Notes: generated from the sequence alone by a model not told the origin. 64,000 nucleotides of DNA from Dryomyza anilis (GCA_951804985.1 OX638135.1:65392970-65456969); one strand, 5' to 3'; positions 1 to 12,205 are shown, numbered from the stretch's first letter. Numbers and translations: made by a program.

Positions 1-547
1 TCGTTCTTTGGTGTGTCAGTCGCACACGCTTCAAATTTTTTACTCTTTTGTTTGTGTGCTACGAACAGCGCGTGCCACGTGTAAAACAAAATTTGGAATT
101 GTTTTAAGACTTGTTCGTGTTTACTGTTCAGTTTTTTCATGCGCAAATACACTTTCTTCAACAAGAGACATACAATTCTACAGAGTACTTGCTATTGTGT
201 TTATATATGTTGTATTTATATAAGCAGCCCTAGCGCTCCGACGTGTTGCAAACACGAAGTCAGCAGCACAACAAGTCATTGGCCATTTCCGATCTCGGGA
301 ACGTTGTGATGCTGACTTCGTGTTTGCAACACGTCGGAGCGCTAGGGCTGCTTATATAAATACAACGCTAGAGCTAGGTAAAATGGTCGATTTCTTATAA
401 TTAAATTGGATACCACAACTAAACAAATTGGTTGTGTCAATTGAATTCATTAGTTGTGTGAACTGATACGCGATGTTGCAACAACTGAATCAGTCGGATG
501 TTCACAGAAATAATTAAATCGGTTGCCCCAATTGACTCGTTCTTTGG
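1..547. mobile_element. Unclassified ~525-bp insert in a retrotransposon relic
   Basis: The 11-base word TCGTTCTTTGG lies at 1-11 and again at 537-547, and the sequence after the second copy reads directly into reverse-transcriptase coding sequence. This suggests that 12-536 is an insertion with an 11-bp target duplication. The insert has no open frame I trust and no poly(A) tail. Its centre is the strong hairpin described separately. Towards the right it carries several variants of an AGTTGTG/CAATTGA word. The family is unknown to me. The left duplication sits at the window edge, so the boundary is inferred. Confidence 0.45.
209..366. repeat. Near-perfect inverted repeat, 57-bp arms
   Basis: Positions 209-265 are the exact reverse complement of 310-366. 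Pairing continues inward for six of the next seven positions, leaving a loop of about 30 bases. The arms are clearly more GC-rich than their surroundings (for example CTAGCGCTCCGACG). The absence of mismatches over 57 bp implies a young duplication or gene conversion. It could be a foldback-type element core or the stem of a structured transcript. Confidence 0.9.
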
Positions 548-1480
548 GTGCAGTTAATGCATATTCGGGGATACCACAAGGTACTCATCGTGGTACGCTT
601 TTATTTACAATGTTCATAAATGATTTACCACAACAAATCAAATTTTCTTGTTCCTTAAAGTAAATCACATGGGCGATTGTTTTAAGTTACAACATGATTT
701 AACAAAACTTAATGAATGGTGTTATTCAAACAAATAAATTCAAAAACAACACTTCTATCAATTTTAATTATACTTTGAATAATTTGATTTTAAATGTAAA
801 TACGAAATAAAAGACTTGGGAGTTATATTCGACTCTAAATTAAAATTTACAAGTCATTAAGATTACATAATTTCAAAATCATATGCTATGCTAGGTTTCA
901 TTAAAAGAAATACGCAATCTTTCAAGGATCAAATGACAATAAAGGCTCTCTACATGTCTTTAGTAAGAAGCATTCTAGAATATTGTTCTATTATTTGGAA
1001 TCCATATTATAACGAAAATTGTATTCGTATTGAAAAAGTTCAAAAAAATTTTACTAGATACGCAATCTTGAAACTGCATATGTCTGATACGCACCCAAAT
1101 TATGATGCTAGGCGCAAATTACTTGGTTTACAATCCTTAAAAGACAGAAGAACTTATTTTTCATTAATGTTTGTTTACAATGTTATGTCTGAAAAAGTAA
1201 ATTGTTCTGAGCTTTTAAATATGTTTAATTTGTACATTCCACCTAGAGATTAAAGAAATAATCGTTTGTTTGTTGAATCATTTCATAGGTCAAATTATGC
1301 TATCAATGAACCAATATCAAGATGTATTAAATTATGCAATAGCTTTTCACCACTTCTTAATTTTAATGTTAATGAATATAGATTTAAATTAAATTTATTT
1401 ATACTATTTAACTAATTAATAATTTAAAAATGTAACTAGTCTATAAGATACAAATCCGTAGACTGAATAAATGAAATGAA
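537..1480 (+). pseudogene. Non-LTR retrotransposon reverse transcriptase relic (C-terminal half)
   Basis: This is the decayed 3' part of an endonuclease/reverse-transcriptase ORF of a non-LTR retrotransposon. From about 552 the frame reads SGIPQGTHRG followed by LLFTMFINDLP, which is the conserved block before the catalytic FADD motif. Several stops and frame changes follow between 660 and 880. From 888 a longer frame resumes with LGFIKRNTQSF, then LEYCSIIWNPYY and IEKVQKNFTRYA, the usual thumb and C-terminal region of jockey/CR1-like elements, with a stop near 1251 and residual similarity to about 1410. The catalytic FADD block is not preserved. The 3' end looks like a short TGAAA-type repeat near 1470-1485. 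It is inactive. The family is inferred from remembered motifs, not from a search. Confidence 0.8.
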
Positions 1481-2878
1481 ATATTGTTTGGACCCGGCTG
1501 TAGTAGTAATATATATTGAACATTTAACTTTAATGAATGGCAGATTTCGAACTATTTTTCGTGACGAATATGAATTGTGAAAATATTAAAAAATATGCCC
1601 TCATGAATCGCTTCATCACAATTATAAAATTGGTCGCGCAAAATTTGAAATCTAAATGAGAATAAAATTTATTATATTTATATTTTCAACATAGAACATT
1701 TTTTGACATTTAATGCGAAATAAGCTTTGTGAAAATTAAAATTTTCACCTGTTAATCAACCAAATAAAAAACATATAAAATATATAACTTATAAAAAACA
1801 TACGGCTAGAAGATGCCAAGAAATTTGTTCGATTTTGCATCTAGCACCACTACATTATATTACATTATATTTCATAAAGAAATTTTAAAAAATATTCCGA
1901 AAATTTTCAGTCAGATAAAGTATAAACATTTTTTCGATATTTTGACAGCAAAATCATTACGATCTAATATTAAAATGTTTTTTAAGAAAGCTTAGAGAAA
2001 TGTGAAAATTTACTCTCTCGACACACTTTTTTGGTGATACAAATTTCATTCTGAATTTTTGCAAAAACTAATATCTGGACACAATTTTTTTTGCCAATTA
2101 TCCGTAGGGCACTGTTCATATTTTTTTGGTGATAAAGTTTGCATCTGCAACATGTCGAAATCGTGCGATAACTTGCGATATAAAGTACCAAAAACAGCCT
2201 TTTTTGCAACTTTGACTTGATTTTGTGCATAATCTCGACGTATAGGGAAAATTCTGAGTACGCAGCAAGAATCAGGAGACCGAAATCGACCAAAAATTAT
2301 AGGTTTCATTCCAGATTAGGTCAACAACCCTCAATTTGTAGAACAGTGTTATTTGCGAAAAGGTGGATATAGCTTTTTCCAGTAAGAAACAGCTGTTTTA
2401 CACTATTATGTTTACAATATTATTGTTACACTGAGGAAAAAAATCATGGAAATTAAAACAAAAATGGAACAGATTTAATTTTTTTTTTCAAACAGATTAA
2501 ACAAGTTATGTAATTTTTGTAATACTAAATTTTAATAGTTGAAAATGTAACGTTAATATGAATATCATTTTGATTTATAGAATTGCTGTTGTTTTCTATA
2601 GTTAAAAGTGTCATGTAAAATTAACATGAGTTTTAAAAGTGTGGTATTAAAAAAGTTACATGACAAAAACTATGAGAAAATAAAAAGGGCTATATCTCAA
2701 AAAATAGAGCCAATAAGAAAAAACCGATGTCATTTTCGGAATCAGCAACACAATTTTAACAAAAAATTGATGCAATTTTCACTGAACTAAAATAATTGTA
2801 AAATATATTTCTACGACTTTATTCAAAATTGAAGTAAGAATTATTCGTTATTAGTAAGCTTATATTTCACAAATAGTA
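1481..2878. other. AT-rich intergenic stretch, nothing recognised
   Basis: The region is very AT-rich and only short chance frames occur. No terminal inverted repeat, tRNA-like box or recognisable protein motif was seen. Confidence 0.5.
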
Positions 2879-3740
2879 CACAGAAAAAAAAAGTTCAAAC
2901 TATTTATGAATTTGTTCTTTAATTCTATGAATTTTTCATTATTACTCAACCAATGACCAAATTCATCCAATATATGAATCGTTCATAAAACCGTAATGAA
3001 TAAGTTCATAATATTGATGAACGCTTTCATAATATTGATGAAAAAATTCATGATATTTATGAAGTTTAAACTATTTAAAAATAAAAAAAAATATATTTTC
3101 TTGTATTATTTTTTTTGTATTTTATTTACTTTATACTTTTTCTTTATTTTATTATTTTATTTATTTATTTTTTAACTACTTACATTTTATGTTATATCTA
3201 CTCTTGCTGTTGCTGCATATTGCTGCTGTTTGTTGTTGCGTGATGTTATAAGTACCTGCGACGCACGTTTCTTTGGAGTTGTAAACAACAAAGGAAACGA
3301 TTCGATTTATTTGTACGAAATGACATAGGAATAATAAAAACTTTGAATTTTATCTGCTATCATCGACTATCGACGCGTCGGAACGAGTAGTCAAAATAAT
3401 CACTGCGTGTCATGCGGCATGACGCGCATTGATTGGTCAGTAAAATAAAAATATCTATTTATAGCATGGTCAAAAGTTGCAGGTCACACATACGACCATA
3501 CTCAAATACCTACCTATGTTGTGTTGTATTTTCTATTCTCCTTTGGTAGACTGCTTTTTTTTTATTTTTCAGTATCGCCTTTGTGTTCGGCTGAATTGCA
3601 CGTGACTTGGAGGTTGCGCTGCTTTGCCTAATATGAATACCTCAATGAACGCAATTCATAACAATTATGAAAGCGTTTATTATATAAATTTCGCTCAAAT
3701 TGTGCGATTCGTATATACGAAGATTAGTTCATAAATAGTC
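2879..3740. mobile_element. CACAG-ended dispersed repeat, copy 1 (one end lost)
   Basis: The left end starts CACAGAAAAAAA and is followed by many TTCATAA/TTATGAA words. The middle holds CTCTTGCTGTTGCTGC, a TATTTATAGCATGG stretch and CGCCTTTGTGTTCGGC. The same order occurs at 42915-43729 and in reverse at 26134-29339, so it is one family. This copy stops at about 3740, inside the GTTCATAAATAG block, where a jockey-like element begins. The far terminus is missing on the other side of that element, so this looks like a rearrangement rather than a simple insertion. Confidence 0.75.
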
Positions 3741-5686
3741 AGTTCGAAAGAGGAAGCCTTTCAGACTTGGCGTTCTAACAAGAATGCTGATACTGAAAGA
3801 CTTCGTATACAGGCTAGGAATCGCTGTAATGCCGTGATCTCGCGCGAAAAGTTTCATCAGGAACAAAACGCGCGCAAAAAGGTCCTACTCTATAACATGG
3901 GTAGTAAAAATTTCTGGTCATTTGTAAAAAGGGTGAAGAATCAGACGAAATCGTCTACTCCAACTCTTAGTATGAATGGCCAGACCTTCACTGACCCGGT
4001 TGATAAAGCTAATCTCTTGGCAGAATTATTTGCAAATAATTTAACGCTCCCAGATAGTAATCAACCACTGCCTGTCGTCGATTTTGTTTCTTCTGCAATG
4101 CCGGAGATACATTTTCGAACTCGGGCAGTTAAAAAGGTTTTAGAAAACCTCAACATTAACAAAGCCTCTGGGCCAGATGGCATATCTGCCCATGTGTTGA
4201 AGAAGTGCGCGTCAACGCTGGCTTGTCCGTTGCGTAACCTTTTCAACATCTCCTACACGACAGGAGTTTTTCCATCTTGTTGGAAGGTTGCCAATGTCCA
4301 GCCAGTTCCGAAAAAGGGCGAGGCCACGAACCCTGCCAATTACCGACCCATTGCAATATGCTCTGCACTCTCCAAGGTAATGGAGAGCGTAATTAACTTC
4401 CACTTTGTGAACTATCTTGAGCACAACGAATTGCTCAGTGACCGACAATACGGTTTCCGTAGGACCAGATCCACAGGTGACTTGATGGCGGTCCTCTCCG
4501 AAAAGTGGAATAATTGTGTTCACCTTTTCGGGGAGAGCAAGGCTGTTGCTCTTGATATCTCCAAGGCTTTTGATCGAGTGTGGCATAAAGCCCTCGTTTC
4601 AAAACTAATTGCATATGGTGTTGGTGAATCTTTTACTCGATGGATATCGAGTTTTCTCCAGGGTCGTTCAATACGAGTTGCGAACAACATTTCATCAAAT
4701 CTGGAGTTCCGCAGGGTTCCGTCCTATCCCCGTCCCTATTTCTGGTATTTATCAATGACCTTCTGTCATTGACCCAGAACCCAATCCATTCCTTTGCAGA
4801 TGATAGCAACATTTGTCATTCATACTCGTTCAAAAAGCGCCCAACCTCTTTGGAGATTGAGAGTAAAAGACGCACTATGAATGACACACTCAATAATGAC
4901 CTTAAAACAATCTCCGATTGGGGTCTTGCAAATAGAGTTGATTTTAATGCACGCAAGACCCAATGTTGTCTGTTATCTCACAAAAGAATGGATTCAACCC
5001 TACCTCCCCTTAATATGGGTGCTGTGGATATTGCAGAGTCAGCTGCTCTTGACGTTCTGGGCTTATCAATTCAATGTGATCTCCGTTGGAATGATCACAT
5101 ATTTGACGTGTCGAAAGAGGCGGACAAGTGCCTCGGTTTTTTAAAACGGTGTAAGACATACTTCACTCCAGCTGACTTGCGCACTGTCTACACCACCTAT
5201 ATTCGGCCTAAGATGGAATACAATTCGCACATATGGGCAGGGGCTTCAAAATCTTCTTTGGAGTTCCTGGATCGAATCCAACAGCGTGCAATATATTTAA
5301 TAGGGGATGAAAATATTTCATCGTCTATTGGTTCTCTTGAGCACCGAAGGACCGTAGGGTGTGTAAGCCTGTTCTATAGGTATTACAATGGTAAGTGTTC
5401 GAGGGAAATACATGGCCTGATTCCACCAGGTCGTGTGTCCTCTCGTTCTACTCGGGCATCGAACCAAGCCCACCCCTTCGTAGTTCACTCGGCTCTCAAT
5501 AGAACCACGCATTACCGAGAGAATTCGTTCTTCAGTCGCACGATACGTTTGTGGAACAATCTCGACACTACTCCATCTTTCCACCCTCCATTTAACCTAT
5601 CATCCCTTCTTACGATCAACACTGTGCATTGCATGAATAGGGGGCATCCCCTGAGCGTTGGTTAATTTGTAAAAAAAAAAAAAAAA
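3741..5686 (+). pseudogene. 5'-truncated jockey-like non-LTR retrotransposon (reverse transcriptase to poly(A))
   Basis: This is the 3' two thirds of an ORF2 polyprotein that would reverse-transcribe its own RNA at a chromosomal nick. The open frame enters at 3744 (EEAFQTWRSNKNADTERL) without a start codon, so the endonuclease domain is missing. Motifs in order are INKASGPDGIS near 4160, ANVQPVPKKG and NYRPIAICS near 4290-4360, ALDISKAFDRVWH near 4550 (first catalytic aspartate), SGVPQGSVLSP near 4705 and SFADDSNI near 4790 (catalytic DD). The frame shifts once, between about 4690 and 4706, by a single-base change. The second frame runs to a stop at 5663-5665 with YIRPKMEYNSHIWAGASKSS and FFSRTIRLWNNL. 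A 16-base poly(A) follows at 5671-5686. The coding part is far less AT-rich than its surroundings and has few lesions, so it is a fairly recent, dead-on-arrival copy. The lineage name is from remembered family motifs. Confidence 0.9.
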
Positions 5687-6907
5687 GATACAAACTTTAA
5701 GTGTTCAGTGAAAATTTATAATCGCTCCTTAGGCATCAAAAACGATCTATGACCCATTTTGCAAGAAAATGACGAACTATATTGGTTATTCTTTGAACAC
5801 TTTAGGACCCCATAGCGACTAACCCAGACGTGTAGGGGTATAAGTTTATACTACATTTTTGTTCCGCTGACCATAGAAACATGTAAATAAAAAAAAATGG
5901 AGTTAGTGCCGCAAAGTGTTATCTGGCAAAATTCTTTGAGTTTATCAATCACGCCTAGCCTCAAACACTTTCAACCCAAAAGCCGTGGGACACCACAACT
6001 TCTAAAAAAATATGTTTCGGACATGCCCCGAGTATTTTAAGACCAACATAAAAAAATTGTAGGTAGTTTTTTAAGATTACGGGGTGTTAAATTTTTTTGC
6101 GGTTTTTGAAAATATTTTTTCGATAATAGAAGTTATTTTTTTTTGGTTAAACTATTAAATTTAGTCACTTAAACAACCTATATAAGTTTCGGCTAATTTT
6201 CCCACCGTTATAGATCATAATTAGTGGTAACAAGTGCGAAAAAATAGTTTTTTTCAAAAATATTAAGTTTTTGAGAATTATGTCCACGCTAGGCGTGACT
6301 GATAAGAATAATATTATTACATTATGGAAACATAAACAAAATACATTATGTAAACGAAAAAAGGAGAAGACTCCGTATGATTTCGCATTTCAAAAATTTT
6401 CTATCATATCCCAGCAAGACATGCCTTACCGAAACTCCAACGCAAAGACAATATTATATTTTCTCACTCAAACATAAATAATTTGAAATACATCCCTGCA
6501 GGATCAATGATACATATCCCAAGAACAACAATCTCCTATATAAAAGTGGTCTAAAGCTTTTCACGATATTCTTATTCAATAATTTTTACCGTATAAAAGC
6601 TCTGAAAGTACTTATACGGCTTTTATAAGGTTCAAAGGGAGTACGTCAATACAGCAATTGACTATATAAAAGCTATGAAGATGTCGTGTAAATGCTATTT
6701 GATTACTCTGAAAAGACAACTTTTTTTTTTTTTTTACAACTTTTATAGAGTATAATGAATACCAAACAAAAATATATATTTACGTTTTTTAATTATTAAT
6801 AATTAAATTTTTATATAGTTTTGTTAAACTGAAATTATACAATCTTAATCATACTATTTTATTATATTATTTAAAATTGAAAAAAAACATGATTTTTACT
6901 ATTATTT
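5687..6907. other. AT-rich stretch with an inverted CACGCCTAGC pair
   Basis: No gene was seen. ATCAATCACGCCTAGCCTC near 5945 is mirrored by CGCTAGGCGTGACTGAT near 6285. The same word begins the inner stem of the hairpin at 39780-39910. This marks a second, degraded member of that family, with about 340 bases between its ends. Confidence 0.45.
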
Positions 6908-6982
6908 CACCAAACCCGGGCGGTGAATAGAACTCTATTCCCTCAGATTGCAAAGCCAATACATGTCCACTCGACCACTGTC
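6908..6982 (-). repeat. tRNA-like remnant (possible SINE head)
   Basis: On the minus strand the order is TGGTCGAGTGG (an A-box-like word), CTTTGCAATCTG (anticodon-arm-like), then GAGTTCTATTCACC (a weak B-box). Spacing is right for a tRNA-derived RNA polymerase III promoter, but the B-box is imperfect and the acceptor stem does not close. I read it as the decayed head of a SINE or a tRNA pseudogene, not a functional tRNA. Confidence 0.4.
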
Positions 6983-7387
6983 CATTAATATTATGCAATT
7001 CATTTCGATGTATAATAACGTATGTATTAGGGAATTAATTATTTACATATTATAAAGTTAAAATATCATAATGATAAATTATATGATAATAATATATACT
7101 AATAATAATAAATAAAAAAAAATAAAAAAAGGAATTAAAAAAACCCCGCGTCCTCGTGCATATAAGACAGGCATGCTATCGTCGTGACGCCCGTATTAAG
7201 GTTGGGTAATCCCTGCAACAGAAGGCACTAATGTCACTGTGTATGAGTTGTATTATTAGTTCAATAAACCTTTACACGGTGAATTTAATAGAACTTAAAA
7301 GACCTACTGTTACAGTAGCTACACGACGTTCATACAGTTTTATGCCATTTAACGTTTACTTTCGCAGTTGATTGTGCTACTTGGGAT

Positions 7388-8487
7388 GGGCCATTCCACA
7401 CCAAATCGACCAGCGGTTGGAACGGTTGGGTATCGAGATATGCATTGACCTATTTTTTTTATTTTATTCGACCACTATAGATATACAGTGGTTCAAAGTG
7501 ACAAAAAATGGGACAAAAATCACTTTTGTGTGGTTGTTTATATTTCAATATCTCTTTAACTCCGTTGATGGCTCGTTTTAAAGCTAATACAACAAGTTTT
7601 TAGATAAATTAGGATGTAACTTCTAAAGTTGAACATGGCCCGAGGTCATTATCCTTGCACTTCAAATTCGATGTTCTTAAAAAGGACCCTTTTTAAAATT
7701 CTGAAAAAATCACATATTTTGGTTACTTTAATATAAATGTTCGTGCCAAATCTTAAGAAGTTATTTTAATGGCATCATATTTTAAAAATTATTTTTGTAA
7801 ATTTTTACATATTTTTTACATATATTTTCCACAGTAAAATTTGCAATAATTTTTTTTAATTGCCTCATTTTCATCAAATTGTCTCTAGTTTTTGAGATAT
7901 ATACCATTTTTCGAAAAATGTAAATACTATATCCCAAAATCAATATCTCAAAAACCTTGATTCAATATCATAAAAAGGACGCCATTTTAGAAATCAGAGT
8001 TACATATATATTCATGAATGATTGTAACTTTTACTATAGAAAAGAAAAAAAAAATTTCAATACAAAAAGCATGTTAAAATTTAGAAAATTAATTTTTCAA
8101 ATATGATGCCATCAAAATACCATCTTGAATTTTAGCATGAACAATTATATTAAATCAACCAAAATATGAAATTTTTATCAGAATTTTTAAAAGAGTATTT
8201 ATTAAGGCCATCCATTTTGAAGTGCAAGGTTAAATGACCACGGGTCACATGTTCAAGTTAAAAAGTTACAACTCAATTGCTTGTTCTATTAGCTTTAAAA
8301 CGAACTATAAACAACCATGGAAAAGTGATATTTGGCCCAAGTTTGAACCACTGAATCTCTGGAACTAGTATTATAATAAATAAAAAAAATTGGTCAATGC
8401 ATGTCTCAATAACCTTTAACAGTTGCCCAAATTTCATTGAAATCGAAAAGGTCAAATCTCAAATTTTACTTTTGTTGGTCGATTTGG
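7388..8487. mobile_element. GGGCCATTCC-ended repeat, copy A (right end degraded)
   Basis: It starts GGGCCATTCCACACCAAATC. The interior matches copies at 22791-24011 and 36795-37988: TTTTGAGATAT near 7890, TCAAAACGA-type words, and mirrored halves around about 7930. The right side ends in TTGGTCGATTTGG and then departs from the family, so the last ~13 bases of the terminus are lost. No coding capacity is seen. Confidence 0.75.
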
Positions 8488-8595
8488 TTATTCATTAAGT
8501 TTGCAACAGCAGCCGCTACAGCAGGAGTTGAAAAAGATTTTACTTAAATTATAAACAATTCATAAACACTAAAAGAACGTATTTTGAAAAGAGTA

Positions 8596-8798
8596 TTTTT
8601 ATATATTGCTTATTGATATATTTATATTATAGATATCATCAAAGTGGAAGAGTCGTCTGTATTAAACAAATGCATAGAAGCAAGCAAAACCACGGCAAAC
8701 AAAAGCCGTTTTAATAGAAAATCTGCAAACCAAACATTACATTCAACGCAATAAAAATGAAAACTAAAGAATTTTGTTTTTTTTTGGTTTATTTGGTC
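8596..8798. repeat. Dispersed repeat R, copy 1 left part (target of the hAT insertion)
   Basis: It is about 80% similar by eye to 59060-59262, including ATCATCAAAGTGGAAG and the AAAACTAAAGAATTT end. The sequence resumes at 10973 on the far side of the hAT-like element. Copy 2 at 59 kb lacks the insertion and so shows the empty site. Confidence 0.75.
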
Positions 8799-10972
8799 CA
8801 AGGATTGAAACCTAAACGAATAACGGTTTCGATTTCGGTTTCGGTTTTTTCCGCGTTTCGGTTTCGGTTACGGTTACGGTTTCGGTTTTAAGTTTATATA
8901 ACGAAACGGTTTCGGTATACCGGTTCCATGATACGGTTTCGGTTTTGATTTCGGTTTTTGTATAAATTTTCTTTATTTCCATATTTTTTTATATGGTGCT
9001 AAATTATGATCAAATTATTATACTGGGGTAAAGTGGGAAACGTAATTTAAACAATGTTTGTTGTTATTTTAGTAAAAATATTGTGTTATATGAATTATTT
9101 AATTGATTACGTCAAGAAAAAAAAATAATTTAAAATTTCGTGACCACAAACCAATGAAAAGCAACATTTTGACTTCACCTGATATATGATTTGAATTGAA
9201 AAGAAGATGAATTTTGTACAATTTGCATCCATAAAAGCCAAATAAATTAAATTTCAACAATTCTGTGAATTGCAATATATGTAAACTAGTGATTATCATT
9301 TGCAAGAGCAAGGCAAGAAATGTTAATCTTAATCTTTTAAATTTTAAATAAAGATCGAAGACAAATATCTTAAACTGCATATTAATTATGAAAACGAATA
9401 GAATTTGAACACTAATTGTATTTAAGTTACTTATTTTTCATATTTTCAATTTCTTCAACATTTTACTAACAAAAAAAAATCCAATAACATAAAAATTTAA
9501 ATTATATTTTAACAAGAATTAACAACTAAAAAATAATTGTATAAGTGATGTTGACAAGACAATTCAAAATGTCAAGGCCATAATAATATGAACGAAAAAT
9601 CACCAAATACATTTTCAAAATGCTAAATATTTTTTACAATCATCTTTATGTATCTGTCATTTTTTATTCGATGATCTCCATTTTTTTTACCACATGATAA
9701 GAAAATGTAAATCTATCAATTGATATTTCAACTTTAAAAATGCATCAATTACTTTTTATAATATTAATCAACAAACTCAAAAATTAAGTTTTTCATAAAA
9801 ATGTATTTGGTGACTTTTCGTCTACAACGACAACGACGATACATATACAATAAATATAAGGAATATTTCGTATAAGCATATTTCTGTTTTCGTCACACAT
9901 TAAAAAAATCCGTATGCTACACGTACCGTATGTCAAGAGAACTCAAATAATATGTTGCAGAGTAACATTTTTCTTTGCGAACATCATGCGAACACAAACT
10001 CAAACGCTACAAAGCGAATACTAACAGAAAGAAGAGAATATAACAATAACGATTACGTATACATACACTTTCACAACGACAACTCTTCGTTGCTTTCCTG
10101 TATCATCGCATGGCCACAAACAGACGCATGACAACAGACATACGCATGACAACGGACAGACGCATGACAACAGACAGTCGCATGACAACGGACAGACGCA
10201 CGGCACCACACTACATGTATGTATCTAGTACAGCACTCTAGTTGGCAACAATGAGTTCTCTTTGTGGTACAAAAAATTATTCGCATTTTTGTTGTTGTTG
10301 CACTTTCAAACGAATCTGCGGATTTGTGAAAAAAGAAAAACACAAATAGCAATATATCAGCTAAATATATCACACTGTGAAAATGTTCATGTATTATTTT
10401 TTTATTACTTCATGATTTTACAATTAACAAAAAAACTATATATAAAAGTAAAACAAAAATAATAATGTGCATAAGCACAGTGCATATGCACAATCGATGT
10501 ACGAACTTGCGCGTAGCGAAGAAAAGAGAAAAAAACATTGTTTTGTCTATTTTATCTTTTTGAAGCGACTTTTGAAGCACTTTTAAAGCTATTTACCGCT
10601 TCAAAAGTGCTTCAAGGCCTTATTTTTAAGATGCTTATATTCTTTAGAATTCGACAAAAACAAAAAAAACACACATCTTCATTAATGTTCACGTTCATAA
10701 ATATTTTGCACGCTTTCCATTGTTACTTATTGTTCAATATTTAGTAATATCATGAATTCTTTTGTATATCATTATTACCTTAAAAACATAATAAATACAT
10801 TAAAATCATAAAAAAATGCAAGAGTCTTCCTTTCCGAAACCGTTTATATCGGTTTTGGATATCGGTTTATTTCTGATTTTCGTATAACGGTTTCGGTTAC
10901 GGTTTCGGTTTTAAAAATGAAACGGTTTTAAACGGATATCGGTTTCGGTTTCGGTTACGGTTTCAATCCTTG
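8799..10972. mobile_element. Non-autonomous hAT-like element, CAAGGATTG family, copy 1
   Basis: The element is bounded by CAAGGATTGAAACC and its inverted copy. The flanks are perfect 8-bp direct repeats, ATTTGGTC at 8791-8798 and 10973-10980. An 8-bp target duplication is the hallmark of the hAT superfamily. Both ends carry dense CGGTTT/CGGTTA hexamers, comparable in position to transposase-binding hexamers known from Ac-type elements. No transposase-like frame is present; interior frames are AT-rich shadows. It also holds a five-unit 18-bp minisatellite. Copies 2 and 3 lie at 33058-35881 (inverted) and 62342-63930. The insertion splits repeat R, whose empty counterpart is at about 59262. Confidence 0.93.
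10108..10197. repeat. 18-bp minisatellite, 5 units, inside hAT copy 1
   Basis: Five consecutive 18-base units of GCATGACAACGGACAGAC lie at 10108-10125 and onward. A related but less regular array occurs in hAT copy 2 (about 34540-34640), while copy 3 lacks it. Confidence 0.85.
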
Positions 10973-11345
10973 ATTTGGTCTAATTTTGGTTAGTTTACTA
11001 TTTATTTAACCGTCACTAACCTCAAAATTAAAACAGTTTACGTTACGTAAAATATTTCGTAAATTTGCCAGTAATGTAATCGTCACTTATTACCAAAAGA
11101 ACAGTGACAAACATATATTTTCAATTGTATTTCATTCTAGATGAGTGAGAAAGAGATACAAATTCACACACACAAGTTTCGGTCATTTATGTCCCGACGC
11201 TCTTATAAACGTTATAAAAAGTTTTACTGAAACTTTCAGTTTTAATAGTAATATTATTGCTCACATGGCCGGTAGTGTTCTTGATGGGTTATATTGTGTT
11301 TACCTCACAGTTCTGCTACACGCAACAAAATTAATTCAAGTATGG
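10973..11345. repeat. Dispersed repeat R, copy 1 right part
   Basis: It continues the repeat interrupted at 8798. TAATTTTGGTTAGTTTACTA, GTTACGTAAAATATTTCG and GCTCACATGGCCGGTAGT are all found again at 59270-59500 in the same order. Confidence 0.75.
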
Positions 11346-11671
11346 AGGGGTATACAGTAGGGTTATGACTATTTTGTGACCTTATTTTAACATGATATCA
11401 TAGGATGAGTAGTACGGAAAAAATAATAAAAATAATGAATTTTGATTGTTTTATTACAAAAATTCCCCCAGGACCAACATTTTCTGAAATAAAAGTATAT
11501 ATGGAGCATTCAATGTATGACGACCACCTAAAATTTTAAATGTTTTTGATTTGGTTCAAACTTTGTTTGTAATTAGTATCTATGAGTCTTATAATTTGTA
11601 CAAAATATTAGACCTCTTGATGATCCGGTTACCGAATGCCAAGAGTCAATAAATTCATTGATTTTCAAAAC
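11346..11671. other. AT-rich stretch, nothing recognised
   Basis: No coding frame, promoter-like box or repeat end was recognised. Confidence 0.4.
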
Positions 11672-12205
11672 TGAGAAGAAGCTTTTAAAACTTTTAACGA
11701 CTATTTTCAATAAAATTATTGTTACTCAAAGTATAAAAAGATATCACTCAATTTTATTTTTTTTTTGGGGTGAGAGTGTTGTAGGCAGGAGTGCAGAATT
11801 TTACTACATACTAATAAAACGATATCTAAAAATATAAGAGAGACATATCATTTTAAAGATAATTGTATGTGCAATAATACAAAAATGTTCTCCCAAATTC
11901 GTTAGAATAAAATTAGAAAAATGTCGATCGTTTAACTTACTATAGTAAAAAAAGTCGAAATTTTTCGTGTTTAGCAAGTTATGAAATTTTAACGGTTAAC
12001 TAAAAATTAATGGTTTAAAAAAACCATAAATTCAGTAAGTTAAATAAAAAAAATGAAATTAAGTGATATATTTTTATACTTGAAGTAACTTTAATTTTAT
12101 TGAAAATAGTCGTTAAAAGCTCAAAAATGACCTTTAAGCTCTTTGCGCAATATCACAGGATCACTTTTTTTTTGGTTTTAAAAGCTTCTTCTCAGTTTTA
12201 GAGGT
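11672..12205. repeat. Foldback-like inverted repeat
   Basis: The left arm (about 11672-11765) contains ACTGAGAAGAAGCTTTTAAA, AACGACTATTTTCAATAAAA and AAGATATCACTCAATTTT. The right arm (about 12042-12205) carries the reverse complements in the opposite order, including TTTTAAAAGCTTCTTCTCAG. About 280 bases separate the arms, and the right arm has an extra 40-50 bases. No ORF is present. Confidence 0.75.

Noticed and set aside
1..223. 71-codon frame at the window start
   Set aside because: It lies in the unclassified insert, runs into the hairpin arm and has no recognisable motif.
4061..5584. Several minus-strand frames of 60-124 codons
   Set aside because: Shadows of the jockey-like reverse-transcriptase ORF on the plus strand.
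9099..9380. 93-codon minus-strand frame with counterparts at 35183-35461 and 62653-62853
   Set aside because: The similarity follows from shared ancestry of three hAT-like copies; copies have different stops and no transposase motif.
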